A DNA stretch of 64,000 bases from contig NZ_JDTZ01000010.1 of assembly GCF_000771225.1 (NCBI RefSeq), positions 1 through 64,000 of the forward strand, written 5' to 3'. This DNA comes from Bifidobacterium pseudolongum subsp. pseudolongum DSM 20099. Lineage in GTDB: Bacteria; Actinomycetota; Actinomycetes; Actinomycetales; Bifidobacteriaceae. The notes below the pieces were generated by a model, which ran no database searches, was not told where the DNA came from, and saw only the letters and a program-made list of their open reading frames with translations. Below, piece by piece: positions 46,122 through 55,786 of the stretch. The first letter of the stretch is position 1; each line of letters begins with the position of its first letter. Position numbers and translations under genes: made by a program.

Positions 46122-48287
46122 TCAGTCTTCAACGCTCAGGATGTGCGCCACGTCGGCCCACGGGGCCAGCGAGACGAAGTTGTCCCAGCTCCAGTCGAAC
46201 GTGCGGTCGGTCAGCAGGTCGCGCACGCGGTACGTGCGGTCGACCGGCAGCCCAAGCGCGTTGAGGTCCACATGGATCGACGACTGCTGCTCGTGGTAGC
46301 AGTCGAGATTGACCACGATGAGCAGTGTGTCGGGCTTGCCGTCCGCCGTGTACTGAGCCGGTGTCTGGCGTGCGAAGGCGACGATCGCCGGGTTGGCGCT
46401 GGGCAGAACGGTCAGCGTGTGGTAGCTGTGCGTGGCCGGGTGTCCGGCGCGGATGCGGTTGAGTGCGGTGAGCAGTTCGGCGATGCCGTAATCCACGGCG
46501 CTGCTCCAGTCTCGGATCCGGACTTCGGCGCCGGGCGTGGAAGCGCCGTCCGCGGCCACGTTGGTATCCATCAGCTCGTAGCCGCTGGTGATGCCCCAGC
46601 TCGGCGAGCCCATCGCGGCGAGCACCGCGCGCACGGCGTGGCCGGCCACGCCGTTGTCGCGCAGGTAATCGCTGGGCACGTCGGGTGTGGCGGGCCAGAA
46701 CGTGTTGTGCTGGTAGAAGCCGCCTTCGCCGTTGGTCTCCGTGAGGAACGCCTCGAGCTCCTCCTTCGTGTTGCGCCACGGGAAATAGCTGTGGTTCTGC
46801 GTGAAACCGGCGTAGGCGAGCGCGCGCACGAGCGCCGGGCGGCTGAACGCCTCGGCGAGGAACAGTGCTTCGGGGTGCTTCTTCGTGACCGCCGCTAGCA
46901 CGTCCTGCCAGAAGCGCGCCGGTTCGGTCTGCGGCTCGTCGATCTGGAACGCGGTCACGCCGGCCCCGATCCACACGTCGATGATGCGTTCGACCTCGCG
47001 TTCAAGGCCGGTCAGGTCGTTGTCGAAGTCGAGTTCGTAGAATGGTTCGGGATTGCCGTGCTCGTCGAGTGCGTGCACGAACGAGCCGTCGGCGTTTCGG
47101 CGGAACCATTCGGGGTGCGCGGCCACCCACGGGTGGGCGGGTGCGCAGCGCAGCGGTAGGCCGAGGGCCACTTCGAGCCCGAGCTCATGCGCGCGTGCGC
47201 AGAAGGCCTTGAAATCGTCCATCGAACCAAGCTCGGGGTCCACGGTGTCGTGGCCGCCGGCCGCGGTGCCGACCGCGAACAGGCGCGCGTCCGGCGCGCT
47301 GTGGTCGATGGGGAAGACGGCGGGCAGGTAAGCGATGGTGAAGCCTTCGCTTTTGGCGCGCTCAAGTCCGCTGATGGCGGTGCGCAGCGTGCCGGGCACT
47401 GTTTCGCCGCGTTCGTTGACGGTGGCGCCTTCGGAGCGGGGGGAGAACTGGTACCACGCGCTGCAGCTCGACTTGGGGCGTTCCACGTGGAACACGCGGT
47501 CGCGGCCCGCGGTCAGTCCGTCGCGCAGCGGATTGGTGGTGTGCAGGGCCTCGATCTCATCGATCTGCGCGATGGCGAGGCGTTCGGCGGCGGGGATCGT
47601 CGCGTCGAGCATCTGCTTGGCGGTCTCGCGCAGCATCTTGCGCTGTGTGGCGTCCAAGCCGGCGTCGCGCGTGGCGGCCCAGCGCGTGAGGATCTCGGAG
47701 CCGCGCACGATCGCGCCTTCGGCGTCGGCACTGCCGGCGTCGGCGTTCACTCGGGCGGTGGCGTCACGCACCCAATCGGTGTAGGTGTCGGCCCAGCCTT
47801 CAATGGCGACCTTCCAGTTGCCGAGCTGGCCGAGCACGTCGGCGAAGCCGTCGTCCCACGGCGCCAGGTCGGTGGGGGAACCGGCCTGCAGCATGGCGGT
47901 CCAGATGTCAAGGCCGGCATTGGCTTGGGTCATCGGCACGCGGGCCATCACGCGGCCGCGCGGGTTCTTCAGTACGGCGGTCGCGCGCACGGTGGCGCGG
48001 CCTTCGAGGAACACCTGTGCGCTCACGGTGAAAGGTTCGCCGAGCTCCACGCGGGCGGGGAACACGGCATCCTGCGCGTCGGGGCGCACATCAAGGATGT
48101 TGACGCGGCCGAACAGGTTCGGCTCCTTGGCGGCGATGGGTGTGGGCGGCATGGCGCCCGAAGCCTTCGCGGAAGTCTTGGTACGGCTCTTGGCGGCGGT
48201 GCGCGGTTTGCGCGCGGTGCGGGTTGCTGTGGTGGATTGGTCCTGAGTGCGCTCTTCGGCGCTGGTGGTTTCTCTCATGGCTGCCAT
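46122..48287 (-). CDS. glgE: Maltosyltransferase GlgE (maltose-1-phosphate dependent)
   Basis: GlgE extends alpha-1,4-glucan chains with maltosyl units from maltose 1-phosphate (GH13_3). The 721-residue protein has a Thr/Lys/Arg-rich N-terminal tail of about 50 residues, a beta-rich domain and the GH13 barrel. Predicted catalytic residues are Asp450 (FQIDEPQTEP), Glu479 (LFLAEAFSRP) and Asp536 (ATPDVP). Their spacings of 29 and 57 equal those I recall for the Streptomyces enzyme. Some contacts differ from the usual form: the RKGRNN-type loop is replaced by DHSAPDARLFA and ALQCAP by PLRCAP. No other GlgE-pathway gene lies in the window. The start codon has no clear Shine-Dalgarno site. Confidence 0.85.
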   Translation of the reverse strand: MAAMRETTSAEERTQDQSTTATRTARKPRTAAKSRTKTSAKASGAMPPTPIAAKEPNLFGRVNILDVRPDAQDAVFPARVELGEPFTVSAQVFLEGRATVRATAVLKNPRGRVMARVPMTQANAGLDIWTAMLQAGSPTDLAPWDDGFADVLGQLGNWKVAIEGWADTYTDWVRDATARVNADAGSADAEGAIVRGSEILTRWAATRDAGLDATQRKMLRETAKQMLDATIPAAERLAIAQIDEIEALHTTNPLRDGLTAGRDRVFHVERPKSSCSAWYQFSPRSEGATVNERGETVPGTLRTAISGLERAKSEGFTIAYLPAVFPIDHSAPDARLFAVGTAAGGHDTVDPELGSMDDFKAFCARAHELGLEVALGLPLRCAPAHPWVAAHPEWFRRNADGSFVHALDEHGNPEPFYELDFDNDLTGLEREVERIIDVWIGAGVTAFQIDEPQTEPARFWQDVLAAVTKKHPEALFLAEAFSRPALVRALAYAGFTQNHSYFPWRNTKEELEAFLTETNGEGGFYQHNTFWPATPDVPSDYLRDNGVAGHAVRAVLAAMGSPSWGITSGYELMDTNVAADGASTPGAEVRIRDWSSAVDYGIAELLTALNRIRAGHPATHSYHTLTVLPSANPAIVAFARQTPAQYTADGKPDTLLIVVNLDCYHEQQSSIHVDLNALGLPVDRTYRVRDLLTDRTFDWSWDNFVSLAPWADVAHILSVED

Positions 48288-48587
48288 TGTAGGAGCATGA
48301 ACGAATGAATGGCGTTACAGAGGTGTAAACGGTTCCGCTATTTGGGCTTTTATATGGAACGAATGTGGATAATCCGTGCAGTAATTAGGCGCTATGTGGA
48401 TGGGTTGTTTGCTCCTCCACACCACACTGTATCCACATTTCGGGATTCCTTCGGCCGTCCGACCACACCACCCCTTCCCGCTTTCGTCCCAAGGGCTGCG
48501 GCGCCATGCTCGATGGCACATGCATCGGGCCCCGCAACGGAGCGGGCCGCCCATGGATTTGGCAATGGAGCTACGGAAAGGATTATC

Positions 48588-50555
48588 ATGACGGCATATG
48601 GCACACAACAACCCCGGCCAGCGGAACCGTTGCACAGGCGGTTCCTCGCGGCATTGGCGGCCTGCGTGGCGGTGGCATTGGCCTTGGCGGCACCATGGAG
48701 TGCGGCGGTGGCCGCGCCGGGCGAAACATTGGCCACGGCCAAATCCGAGGACTATTTCCTCTATACACACAACGGTTCCACCTATTGGATCGGCCCGATC
48801 GGTTACGATTCGGCAGGCGGACGATACTACTGCATCGAGCAAACCAGACCCACGAGCCTGCGGGTCAACGCGGTCTCGCCACTGCCCGATTCGCCGCAAA
48901 ACCGGCGGATCGCGGCACTGCTGCGCAAATACCAGCATGTGCACAACAGCGACTACACACAGACGGCGCTCGCAATCATCGTGCACGACGCGTTCGATGA
49001 CACGACCGGCAGCGCGGGGTGGGGCGCGAACCGCGAGACACTGCGGCAATACCCGCGGTTGTTCGAGCGGGTGGACGAACTGCTCGCCGAAGCGCCGCAG
49101 CTCGTACCGGAGACGATGACGGCGGAACTGGAGTACGACCCCGTCACGCGCACCGGCAATGTCCGCCTGCATATCCGCAACGGCAATGGAGGGACAGTGG
49201 CCGGCGTGCCATTCACCCTCACCATCGACGGACCGGCGCGCTTCGGCAACGGGTCGACCACGGTCACCGGCACATCGGGTGACTATACGACCGTCATCAC
49301 ATGGCACGCCACCGGCGATGGCCCGGTGACCGTGACCGGCAGCGCGACCGTGCCGTCCATCGACCGCATCATCAGCACCCAAGACATGGTCACGCTCGGC
49401 GGCGGCCATATGCAGGCGATCGACGAGGTCACCATACCGGTGCGCTATTCATTCAACCCCACAATCACCACGCGGACCTCACCCAAATCAATCGACACCG
49501 GCGCGCCGGTGACCGACGACGTGCAGGTCAGCGCATTGTCTGGCAGCGGCGCATGGCCACGCGGCGCGCAAATCCACGCACGCGGCTGGTATTTCGGCGG
49601 TCTGCCCATACACGCGTTGGGGGAGCGGTATGTGCCCAACGCGCACGCCGCCGCGCCCGAATTCCTCGAGCAGCTGGCGCGCACCGGCTACGAGCCGTGC
49701 GCGTTCGCCGAAGCCACATTCGATTCCAGCGGGCAGACAGTGCATGTGCAGGGCATGCGCGAGCCGGGTTCGGACGAACCCTACCTCGCCGAACATGGCG
49801 GATTCGGCACATGGGTCTGGGCGATCGAACGCGAACGGCAGAGCAGTGACGTGCGCGCATTGCTCACGGGCGACGTGATCACCCCATTCATGGAGCCGAA
49901 CGAAACGCACGCCGTGCGCGCACCGCTCACCGTGGCGTCGCGCGTCGTGGAATCCACCGTGCAGCCGGGCGCGCAGATCGCCGACGTGATACACGTCAGT
50001 GGATTCCCGGACGAGCACGGCGACTGGGCCGGCAGCGACGAGCACGGCATAGACACCGACGCGCCATTTGCACAGGTGCGCGTGTGGTGGGCCGACAGCG
50101 CATACGAACCCGCCGACGCGCAGGAGCCGGAAGAAGACGACCACCACACACTCATCGGCACATGGGAATACGAGGCCGTCAACGGTGAAATCCATGTCGG
50201 GGCAGGGGCGCCGGACGCATATGGCGAGCCTGTGGAGATCCTCGCAGAAAGGCCCGGCTGGTACGTGTTCGTCTGGGAATTCGCCGGAGACGGCCGTGTC
50301 CAGGACGCCACCAGCTCATACGCCGACCCGCAGGAACGCGTGCGGGTGCAGATGGAACCCGTGCCACAGAGCGTCCCCGAAGCCACGCCGGAGCCAGAGC
50401 GGAAGCCCGAAGCCGAGGCGCCGCGCTCGCAGGCGCCGGCGCTCGCCGCAACCGGCGTGAGCAATGCATGGCCCATCACCTTGGGGCTGCTCACATTGCT
50501 CGCGGCGGTGATCCTCGTGATCCGGCACAAGCGGGAGCTCGAAGACGGGGATTGA
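48588..50555 (+). CDS. Surface protein with LAATG sorting signal
   Basis: The 655-residue protein has a signal peptide (about 1-43, ending AAVAAPG). An N-terminal Cys-containing region (about 60-170) resembles thioester/isopeptide-type adhesin domains: YWIGPIGYDSAGGRYYCIEQ is followed by a YTQTALAIIVHDAF helix. Several beta-rich immunoglobulin-like stretches follow, then a Pro/Glu-rich wall-spanning segment and LAATG at 619-623 before a membrane helix and RHKRELEDGD. LAXTG signals are the type used by class E sortases, unlike the LPLTG pilins in this window. The ATG at 48588 follows ggaaaggatt. Upstream bases 48288-48587 are noncoding and AT-richer; no gene is supported there. Confidence 0.8.
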   Translation: MTAYGTQQPRPAEPLHRRFLAALAACVAVALALAAPWSAAVAAPGETLATAKSEDYFLYTHNGSTYWIGPIGYDSAGGRYYCIEQTRPTSLRVNAVSPLPDSPQNRRIAALLRKYQHVHNSDYTQTALAIIVHDAFDDTTGSAGWGANRETLRQYPRLFERVDELLAEAPQLVPETMTAELEYDPVTRTGNVRLHIRNGNGGTVAGVPFTLTIDGPARFGNGSTTVTGTSGDYTTVITWHATGDGPVTVTGSATVPSIDRIISTQDMVTLGGGHMQAIDEVTIPVRYSFNPTITTRTSPKSIDTGAPVTDDVQVSALSGSGAWPRGAQIHARGWYFGGLPIHALGERYVPNAHAAAPEFLEQLARTGYEPCAFAEATFDSSGQTVHVQGMREPGSDEPYLAEHGGFGTWVWAIERERQSSDVRALLTGDVITPFMEPNETHAVRAPLTVASRVVESTVQPGAQIADVIHVSGFPDEHGDWAGSDEHGIDTDAPFAQVRVWWADSAYEPADAQEPEEDDHHTLIGTWEYEAVNGEIHVGAGAPDAYGEPVEILAERPGWYVFVWEFAGDGRVQDATSSYADPQERVRVQMEPVPQSVPEATPEPERKPEAEAPRSQAPALAATGVSNAWPITLGLLTLLAAVILVIRHKRELEDGD

Positions 50556-50661
50556 GCCGTGTCACGCTGTCAGAGGGAGCGGGGCCGCGGCTGAGCGCGC
50601 GACAGTAAGATACGTGGTAGCTAGGAACACACGCGCCCGCATGGCGCAAACAGAGGATGAC

Positions 50662-52170
50662 ATGAGCACGAAGACACAAGCACCGCGCACCGCCCAGCAG
50701 GCCGGCTCCACGCGGCAGGACGTTCAGCTGCCTGCCCGGTTCGACTGGGCGCAGGTGGCGCGGCACGTCCTGTTCGCGTGCCTGTGCGGTGTGGCATGCG
50801 GGTTCGCGTCGATCGTGCTGTGCCTGTTCGTGGGCGCGGCGCGCCACCTCTTCGAACGCGCTCCGTGGCTCATCTGGCTGCTGCCGGTGATGGGCGTCAT
50901 GCAATTGCTCATGTACAAATGGTGGAAACTGCCGCTCAACCTGACGACGGACGCGGTCATCGAGAAGATGCGCGCAGGCGACCATCTGAGCGCACTGCTC
51001 GCGCCGGGCATCCTGTTCTCCACGGGCATGACGATCATGGCCGGAGGTTCGGTGGGCAAGGAGGCCGGCGCCTTGCAGATCGGCGCAAGCCTGGGCTCAA
51101 CGATCGCCAGGCCGTTCCGCCTGCACAACATCCTGCGCCGCGAGAACCACGACGACACCTACGAAATCAACCGTTACATCGCGTCGACCGGCATGGCCGC
51201 GGCGTTTTCGGCACTGTTCTTCGCCCCGTTGGGTTCGTGCATGCTCGTGCTCGAGCTCATGCGGTTCACGCAGCTGCAGTATGTGGTCTCCATGCTCATC
51301 GCATGCTTCATCGCCTTCCTCATCTCCAATCATTTCGGCATCGGGGACGTCATCAGCACCGTGCCTGTGCCGTCGGTCTCATGGCGCGTCATCGGCGCGT
51401 GCATCGTCGTCGGCATCGCCGCGGCCGTGGCGGGCAGTGTGTTCGCCATCGCCATACGCCTGCTGCAGGCGCTCACCATGCGCATCCGGCGCAATTATTA
51501 TGTATGGGTGATCGCGGGTGGCCTGTTGTTCGCGGCGCTCGTCAGCATGTTCGGCTGGTGGCGTTTCACCGGTTCGGGCGGCATGATGCTCAACGATGTG
51601 CTCAACATGCCCGACCTGTCGTTCGACTTCGCCATCAAGATGCTGCTGACCGTGCTGTGCCTCGGCATGTGGTTCAAAGGCGGCGAGATCATGCCGTCGT
51701 TCTGCATCGGCGGCCTGCTGGGCTCGGCCTGCTTCGCCATGACCGGCATCGAACCGCTGTTCGGCGCGGCACTCGGTTCGATCTGCTTCCTCGCGGCGTT
51801 CAACCGCTGCCCGATGTCGGCGGTGCTGCTGGGCTGTGAGATTTTCGGATGGGGCATGTTCCCGTTCCTCGCAGTGGGTGTGGCCATTGCATTCCTCTTC
51901 GGCTACCCGGTGGGCATGTATGGGGCGAGCATCGATGTGCTCGCACGGTCGGGCTGGCATCGATTCTTCTCCAATGTCCGCGCCGCCGTGGCGAGCAATG
52001 AAGTGCATGATGATGCCGGATTCACCGATTTCGTGATGGCCGCCGCCACGGCGTTGCATCATGTCGCCGGTTCGGCTGAGCTGGCCGCGCAAAGCGAGGC
52101 GATTCGCGAACAGCGCCGCCGCACGCGCCACAACGAGGAACAACATAGCGCTGAGCATAAAATACGCTAA
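50662..52170 (+). CDS. ClC-family chloride channel/antiporter
   Basis: The family moves chloride or fluoride, some by exchange with protons. The 502-residue protein has about 10-12 membrane helices. The second conserved stretch reads GGSVGKEAGALQIGASLGS (family GKEGP), and the third FCIGGLLGSACFAMTGIEP corresponds to the GxFxP region, though the Phe-x-Pro is replaced. The C-terminus lacks CBS domains. Hence it is a divergent member and ion preference is not predicted. The ATG at 50662 follows gagga; an ATG at 50641 is also in frame. It lies 74 bases before oxc. Confidence 0.85.
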   Translation: MSTKTQAPRTAQQAGSTRQDVQLPARFDWAQVARHVLFACLCGVACGFASIVLCLFVGAARHLFERAPWLIWLLPVMGVMQLLMYKWWKLPLNLTTDAVIEKMRAGDHLSALLAPGILFSTGMTIMAGGSVGKEAGALQIGASLGSTIARPFRLHNILRRENHDDTYEINRYIASTGMAAAFSALFFAPLGSCMLVLELMRFTQLQYVVSMLIACFIAFLISNHFGIGDVISTVPVPSVSWRVIGACIVVGIAAAVAGSVFAIAIRLLQALTMRIRRNYYVWVIAGGLLFAALVSMFGWWRFTGSGGMMLNDVLNMPDLSFDFAIKMLLTVLCLGMWFKGGEIMPSFCIGGLLGSACFAMTGIEPLFGAALGSICFLAAFNRCPMSAVLLGCEIFGWGMFPFLAVGVAIAFLFGYPVGMYGASIDVLARSGWHRFFSNVRAAVASNEVHDDAGFTDFVMAAATALHHVAGSAELAAQSEAIREQRRRTRHNEEQHSAEHKIR

Positions 52171-52244
52171 GCGCTTTCCTTGAATCGAACCAGCGTGAAC
52201 AACCTTAGAATCGGGGTAGCAACGTTCCGATAGGAGGAAAGTTC

Positions 52245-54017
52245 ATGACTGACGAAACAACAACCACCCAGGCTCCGGAGCAGAATCTCACCGATTCGCC
52301 GCACTACCTGGCCCAGACGCTCATGGCGAACGGCATCAAGAACATGTACGGTGTCGTCGGCATCCCGGTGACCGATTTCGCGCGTATCGCGCAGGGCATG
52401 GGCATGCGCTACATCGGCATGCGCCACGAGGAGGACGCGGTCAACGCAGCCGCGGCCGAGGGCTTCCTGACCGGCAAGCCGGCCGTGGCATTGACCGTCT
52501 CCGCCCCAGGCTTCCTCAATGGGCTCGCCGCCATGCTCGAGGCCACCACCAATGGTTTCCCGGTCATCATGATCGGCGGTTCCTCGACCCGCAACGTCGT
52601 CGACATGCACGAAGGCGAATACGAGGGCCTCGACCAGATGAACTACGCGAAGGCCTTCTGCAAGGAATCCTTCCGCATCGACAAGATCGAGGACATCCCG
52701 CTCGCCGTGGCCCGCGCCATGCACATCGCATGCTCCGGCCGCCCGGGCGCCGTCTACATCGACTTCCCGGATGACGCCGTGGCACAGACGATGGACAAGG
52801 ATGAGGCCGCGGCCAAGCTGTGGACCGCGAACCAGCCGAACCCGGTCATGCCTCCGGCGCAGGCGTCGATCGACGAGGCACTCAAGCTGCTGAGCGAAGC
52901 CAAGAACCCGCTCATGCTCGTGGGCAAGGGCGCCGCGCTCGCGCAGGCCGAAGACGAGCTGCAGGAGTTCGTCTCGAAGACCGACATCCCGTTCCAGCCC
53001 ATGTCGATGGCCAAGGGCCTCATCCCGGACGACGACCCGCATTGCACCGCCAGCGCCCGTGGTCTCGCGCTGCGCACCGCCGACGTGGTGCTGCTCGTGG
53101 GCGCCCGCCTCAACTGGATGCTGAACTTCGGCGAAGGCAAGGAATGGAATCCGAACGTCAAGTTCATCCAGATTGAGATTGACCCGAACGAGATCGAGAA
53201 CGCACGTCCGATCGCGTGCCCGGTCGTCGGCGACATCAAGTCCGCCATGACGATGCTCAACGCCGGCCTTGAGAAGACCCCGTTCAAGGCATCCCAGGAG
53301 TGGCTCGGCGCCATTCAGGCCGACTCCCAGAAGAACGACGAGAAGTTTGCCGCGCGCCTCAACTCCGGCAAGGTGCCGATGGGTCATTACGACGCGCTCG
53401 GCGCGATCAAGAAGGTCTACGACCAGAACAAGGACGTCATCCTCACCAACGAAGGCGCCAACACGCTCGATGACTGCCGCAACATCATCGACATCTACCA
53501 GCCCCGTCACCGCCTTGACTGCGGCACGTGGGGCGTCATGGGCTGCGCCGTCGGCTATTCGATCGGCGCCGCTGTGGCGACCGGCAAAAAGGTGCTGTAC
53601 ATCGGCGGCGACTCCGGTTTCGGATTCGACGGCATGGAAGTCGAAGTGGCATGCCGCTACAACCTGCCGATCACCTTCGTGGTGCTCAACAACGGCGGCA
53701 TCTACCGTGGTGATTTCGAGAACCTCGGCAAGGACGGCGACCCCTCGCCGCTCACCCTGACCTACGACGCCCATTATGAGAAGATGATCGAGGCGTTCGG
53801 CGGCAAGGGCTATTACGCCACCACGCCGGATGAAGTCGAGCAGATGGTCGGCGAGGCGGTCGCCTCCGGCAAGCCGAGCTTCGTGCATGTGCAGCTCGCT
53901 GACTACGCCGGCAAGGAATCCGGCCACATCAGCAACCTCAATCCGAAGCCGGTCGTGGGTCCGCTCGCGACCTCCGAGGTGACCTCTGACCCATACATCG
54001 AAGGCGCACATATGTGA
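52245..54017 (+). CDS. oxc: Oxalyl-CoA decarboxylase
   Basis: It converts oxalyl-CoA to formyl-CoA and CO2 with thiamine diphosphate, using up a proton. The 590-residue protein has the three domains of TPP enzymes. Glu62 in MRHEEDAVN is the predicted cofactor-activating glutamate, and GEYEGLDQMN aligns with the active-site Tyr region of the Oxalobacter enzyme. The TPP-binding segment starts GDSGFGFDG at 455 and ends with Asn482-Asn483. The ATG follows taggaggaaa. The AEC carrier gene follows by 108 bases; frc, the partner enzyme, is convergent downstream. Confidence 0.95.
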   Translation: MTDETTTTQAPEQNLTDSPHYLAQTLMANGIKNMYGVVGIPVTDFARIAQGMGMRYIGMRHEEDAVNAAAAEGFLTGKPAVALTVSAPGFLNGLAAMLEATTNGFPVIMIGGSSTRNVVDMHEGEYEGLDQMNYAKAFCKESFRIDKIEDIPLAVARAMHIACSGRPGAVYIDFPDDAVAQTMDKDEAAAKLWTANQPNPVMPPAQASIDEALKLLSEAKNPLMLVGKGAALAQAEDELQEFVSKTDIPFQPMSMAKGLIPDDDPHCTASARGLALRTADVVLLVGARLNWMLNFGEGKEWNPNVKFIQIEIDPNEIENARPIACPVVGDIKSAMTMLNAGLEKTPFKASQEWLGAIQADSQKNDEKFAARLNSGKVPMGHYDALGAIKKVYDQNKDVILTNEGANTLDDCRNIIDIYQPRHRLDCGTWGVMGCAVGYSIGAAVATGKKVLYIGGDSGFGFDGMEVEVACRYNLPITFVVLNNGGIYRGDFENLGKDGDPSPLTLTYDAHYEKMIEAFGGKGYYATTPDEVEQMVGEAVASGKPSFVHVQLADYAGKESGHISNLNPKPVVGPLATSEVTSDPYIEGAHM

Positions 54018-54125
54018 TCGATGCCTGATATGGGGCGGCAGGGTACGCCGCGGCCCTACTGACGTCATGGCCGCGGCGCCCCATCGCCCTGGGCATCCGC
54101 CATCGAAGAGAAGAAAGTTTTCATC

Positions 54126-55229
54126 ATGGTACAGATTTTGGTTAACGACATCATCCCGATCATCGTCATCATGGCGTTGGGATATGTCTGCGGCAAGCTC
54201 AGCTATTTCGACGACGATCAGCGACAGGGCCTCAACAAGGTCGTGCTCAACATCGCACTGCCGGCCGCATTGTTCATCTCCATCGTCAAGGCGACCCGTG
54301 AGGAGCTCGCCCAAGACACCACACTGACGATCCTCGGATTCGTCGGCATCATCGTCATGTTCATGCTCAGCTACTACCTGTGTCGCCTCATGTTCAAGCA
54401 CAGCATCCAGGAAGCGGCCGTGTGCGCCCTGATCGCCGGTTCGCCGACGATCGGCTTCCTCGGCTTCGCCGTGCTTGATCCTATCTATGGCGACACCGTG
54501 AGCACCAACCTCGTCATCGCGATCATCTCGATCGTGGTGAACGCCGTGACCATCCCGATCGGCATGTATCTGATCAACCTCGGCCAGGCCAAGGACCGCG
54601 CCAAGCTCTCCGCCGCAGTCACCACGACCGCCAAGGGCGAAGTGACGGTCAAGGAGCCGAAGGCCGACGTGGCCGTCGACCCTACCAAAGACGCCACGAA
54701 AGACAAGAACGCCGAAGTCATGGTCTCCAAGTCCTCCAACATGGGCAAGAAGAAGAACAGCAACCTCGCCGCGCTCGTCAACGCGTTGAAGCAGCCGGTC
54801 TGCTGGGCCCCGTTGCTCGCCATCGTGCTCGTGCTCATCGGCGTGCGTGTACCTGACCAGGTGGCCCCGACCTTCGACCTGATCGCCAAGGCGAACTCCG
54901 GCGTGGCCGTGCTCGCCGCTGGTCTGGCGCTTTCGACCGTCAAGTTCTCGCTCGGTTGGGAGACGATTTGGAACACCTTCTACCGCCTGATCCTGACCCC
55001 TGCCGCGTTCCTCGGCATTGGCCTGCTGTGCGGCATGGGCCACGACGTCAACAAGCTCTCGATGCTTGTCATGGCCGTCGCGCTCCCGCCGGCGTTCTCC
55101 GGCATCATCATCTCGAGCCGTTACAACATCTACGTCAAGGAAGGCGCCTCCACGACAGCGGTTTCGACCGTTGTGTTCGCCGTCACCTGCCTGCTGTGGA
55201 TCTGGCTCGTGCCGCTGTGTGTCCACTGA
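54126..55229 (+). CDS. AEC-family permease, probable oxalate-locus transporter
   Basis: The auxin efflux carrier family includes malonate and malate transporters. The 367-residue protein has about ten membrane helices in two halves. A long charged cytoplasmic loop (about 158-215) rich in Ala, Lys, Asp and Thr separates the halves. Its place between oxc and frc suggests it brings in oxalate or exports formate, a role OxlT fills in Oxalobacter; no OxlT-like gene is seen. That assignment is inference. The start follows agaagaaag. A strong terminator follows. Confidence 0.82.
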   Translation: MVQILVNDIIPIIVIMALGYVCGKLSYFDDDQRQGLNKVVLNIALPAALFISIVKATREELAQDTTLTILGFVGIIVMFMLSYYLCRLMFKHSIQEAAVCALIAGSPTIGFLGFAVLDPIYGDTVSTNLVIAIISIVVNAVTIPIGMYLINLGQAKDRAKLSAAVTTTAKGEVTVKEPKADVAVDPTKDATKDKNAEVMVSKSSNMGKKKNSNLAALVNALKQPVCWAPLLAIVLVLIGVRVPDQVAPTFDLIAKANSGVAVLAAGLALSTVKFSLGWETIWNTFYRLILTPAAFLGIGLLCGMGHDVNKLSMLVMAVALPPAFSGIIISSRYNIYVKEGASTTAVSTVVFAVTCLLWIWLVPLCVH

Positions 55230-55258
55230 TGGTGCGCTAAACGGTATCCATCATCTTG

Positions 55259-55291
55259 GGGCTCCCCGCCACATTGGCGGGGAGCCCTTTT
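55259..55291 (+). terminator. Terminator after the AEC permease gene
   Basis: A perfect 13-bp stem (55259-55271 with 55275-55287), 3-base loop, then four T. It ends the oxc-permease transcript. Confidence 0.92.
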
Positions 55292-55308
55292 GTGCTGGGA
55301 GCCTCTTT

Positions 55309-55425
55309 GCTACGGGTAGTGCTCTGCCAATTTCTACATCACTAAAAACCTTGGTTTTTCAACGATTGTACGTGGTTGTTACCCAAGGAGGCACTACCCG
55401 TAGCAGAAAGAACACTACCCGTAGC
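55309..55425. repeat. Three copies of a 13-14-base motif (inverted and direct)
   Basis: gctacgggtagtgc at 55309-55322 is exactly the reverse complement of 55391-55404; a 13-base copy of the same unit lies at 55413-55425 in the same direction as the second. They lie past the end of the permease gene. They may be regulatory sites or a remnant of a mobile repeat. Confidence 0.8.
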
Positions 55426-55582
55426 GGCGGGGCTGATGCGTACGCTGAATTCGCCGTTTATGCCACCGCCATGGACGCGGACATCGATGTCCAGCCACCA
55501 ACAGCCATATCACCCTCGATTGACGGCACTCGGTGTCTAGGCTCAGCAATCTACGTCCATCTCAAGCCGCTGCGATGGACTT

Positions 55583-55653
55583 CCATGGTTGACCTTAGAC
55601 ACCTACAGCTGTGCAGAGCAATTCCGGCGACAAACCATGGTTGACCTTAGACA
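55583..55653. repeat. 19-bp direct repeat ending in ttagaca
   Basis: ccatggttgaccttagaca occurs at 55583-55601 and 55635-55653, spaced 52 bases. The ttagaca core is shared with repeats on the far side of frc (57306 onward). No gene is supported in 55292-55712. Confidence 0.8.
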
Positions 55654-55712
55654 TGCACAGCCATCCCGAGTGAACGGCGGCATTGCCGTGGCTAATCCTT
55701 ATGACTATATAT

Positions 55713-55758
55713 ATGAATGGTGCCTGTGCACCACCACGGATGCACAGGCACCATTCAT
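55713..55758. terminator. Terminator at the end of frc
   Basis: A perfect 18-bp stem (55713-55730 with 55741-55758), 10-base loop, flanked by AT-rich DNA (tatatat on the far side for minus-strand transcription). Confidence 0.9.
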
Positions 55759-55786
55759 TATAGGAAGAGTCGGTCAGACTGACGGA

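Noticed and set aside
52180-52211. TTGAAT and TAGAAT as a promoter for oxc
   Set aside because: The spacer is 20 bases, longer than usual; it could be weak, but I did not list it.
52167-55226. Open frame of 1019 codons on the minus strand, opposite oxc and the AEC carrier gene
   Set aside because: Long antisense frames are common in GC-rich codon-biased genes; the product is His/Arg/Asp-rich with no domains, and the plus strand has two well-supported genes.
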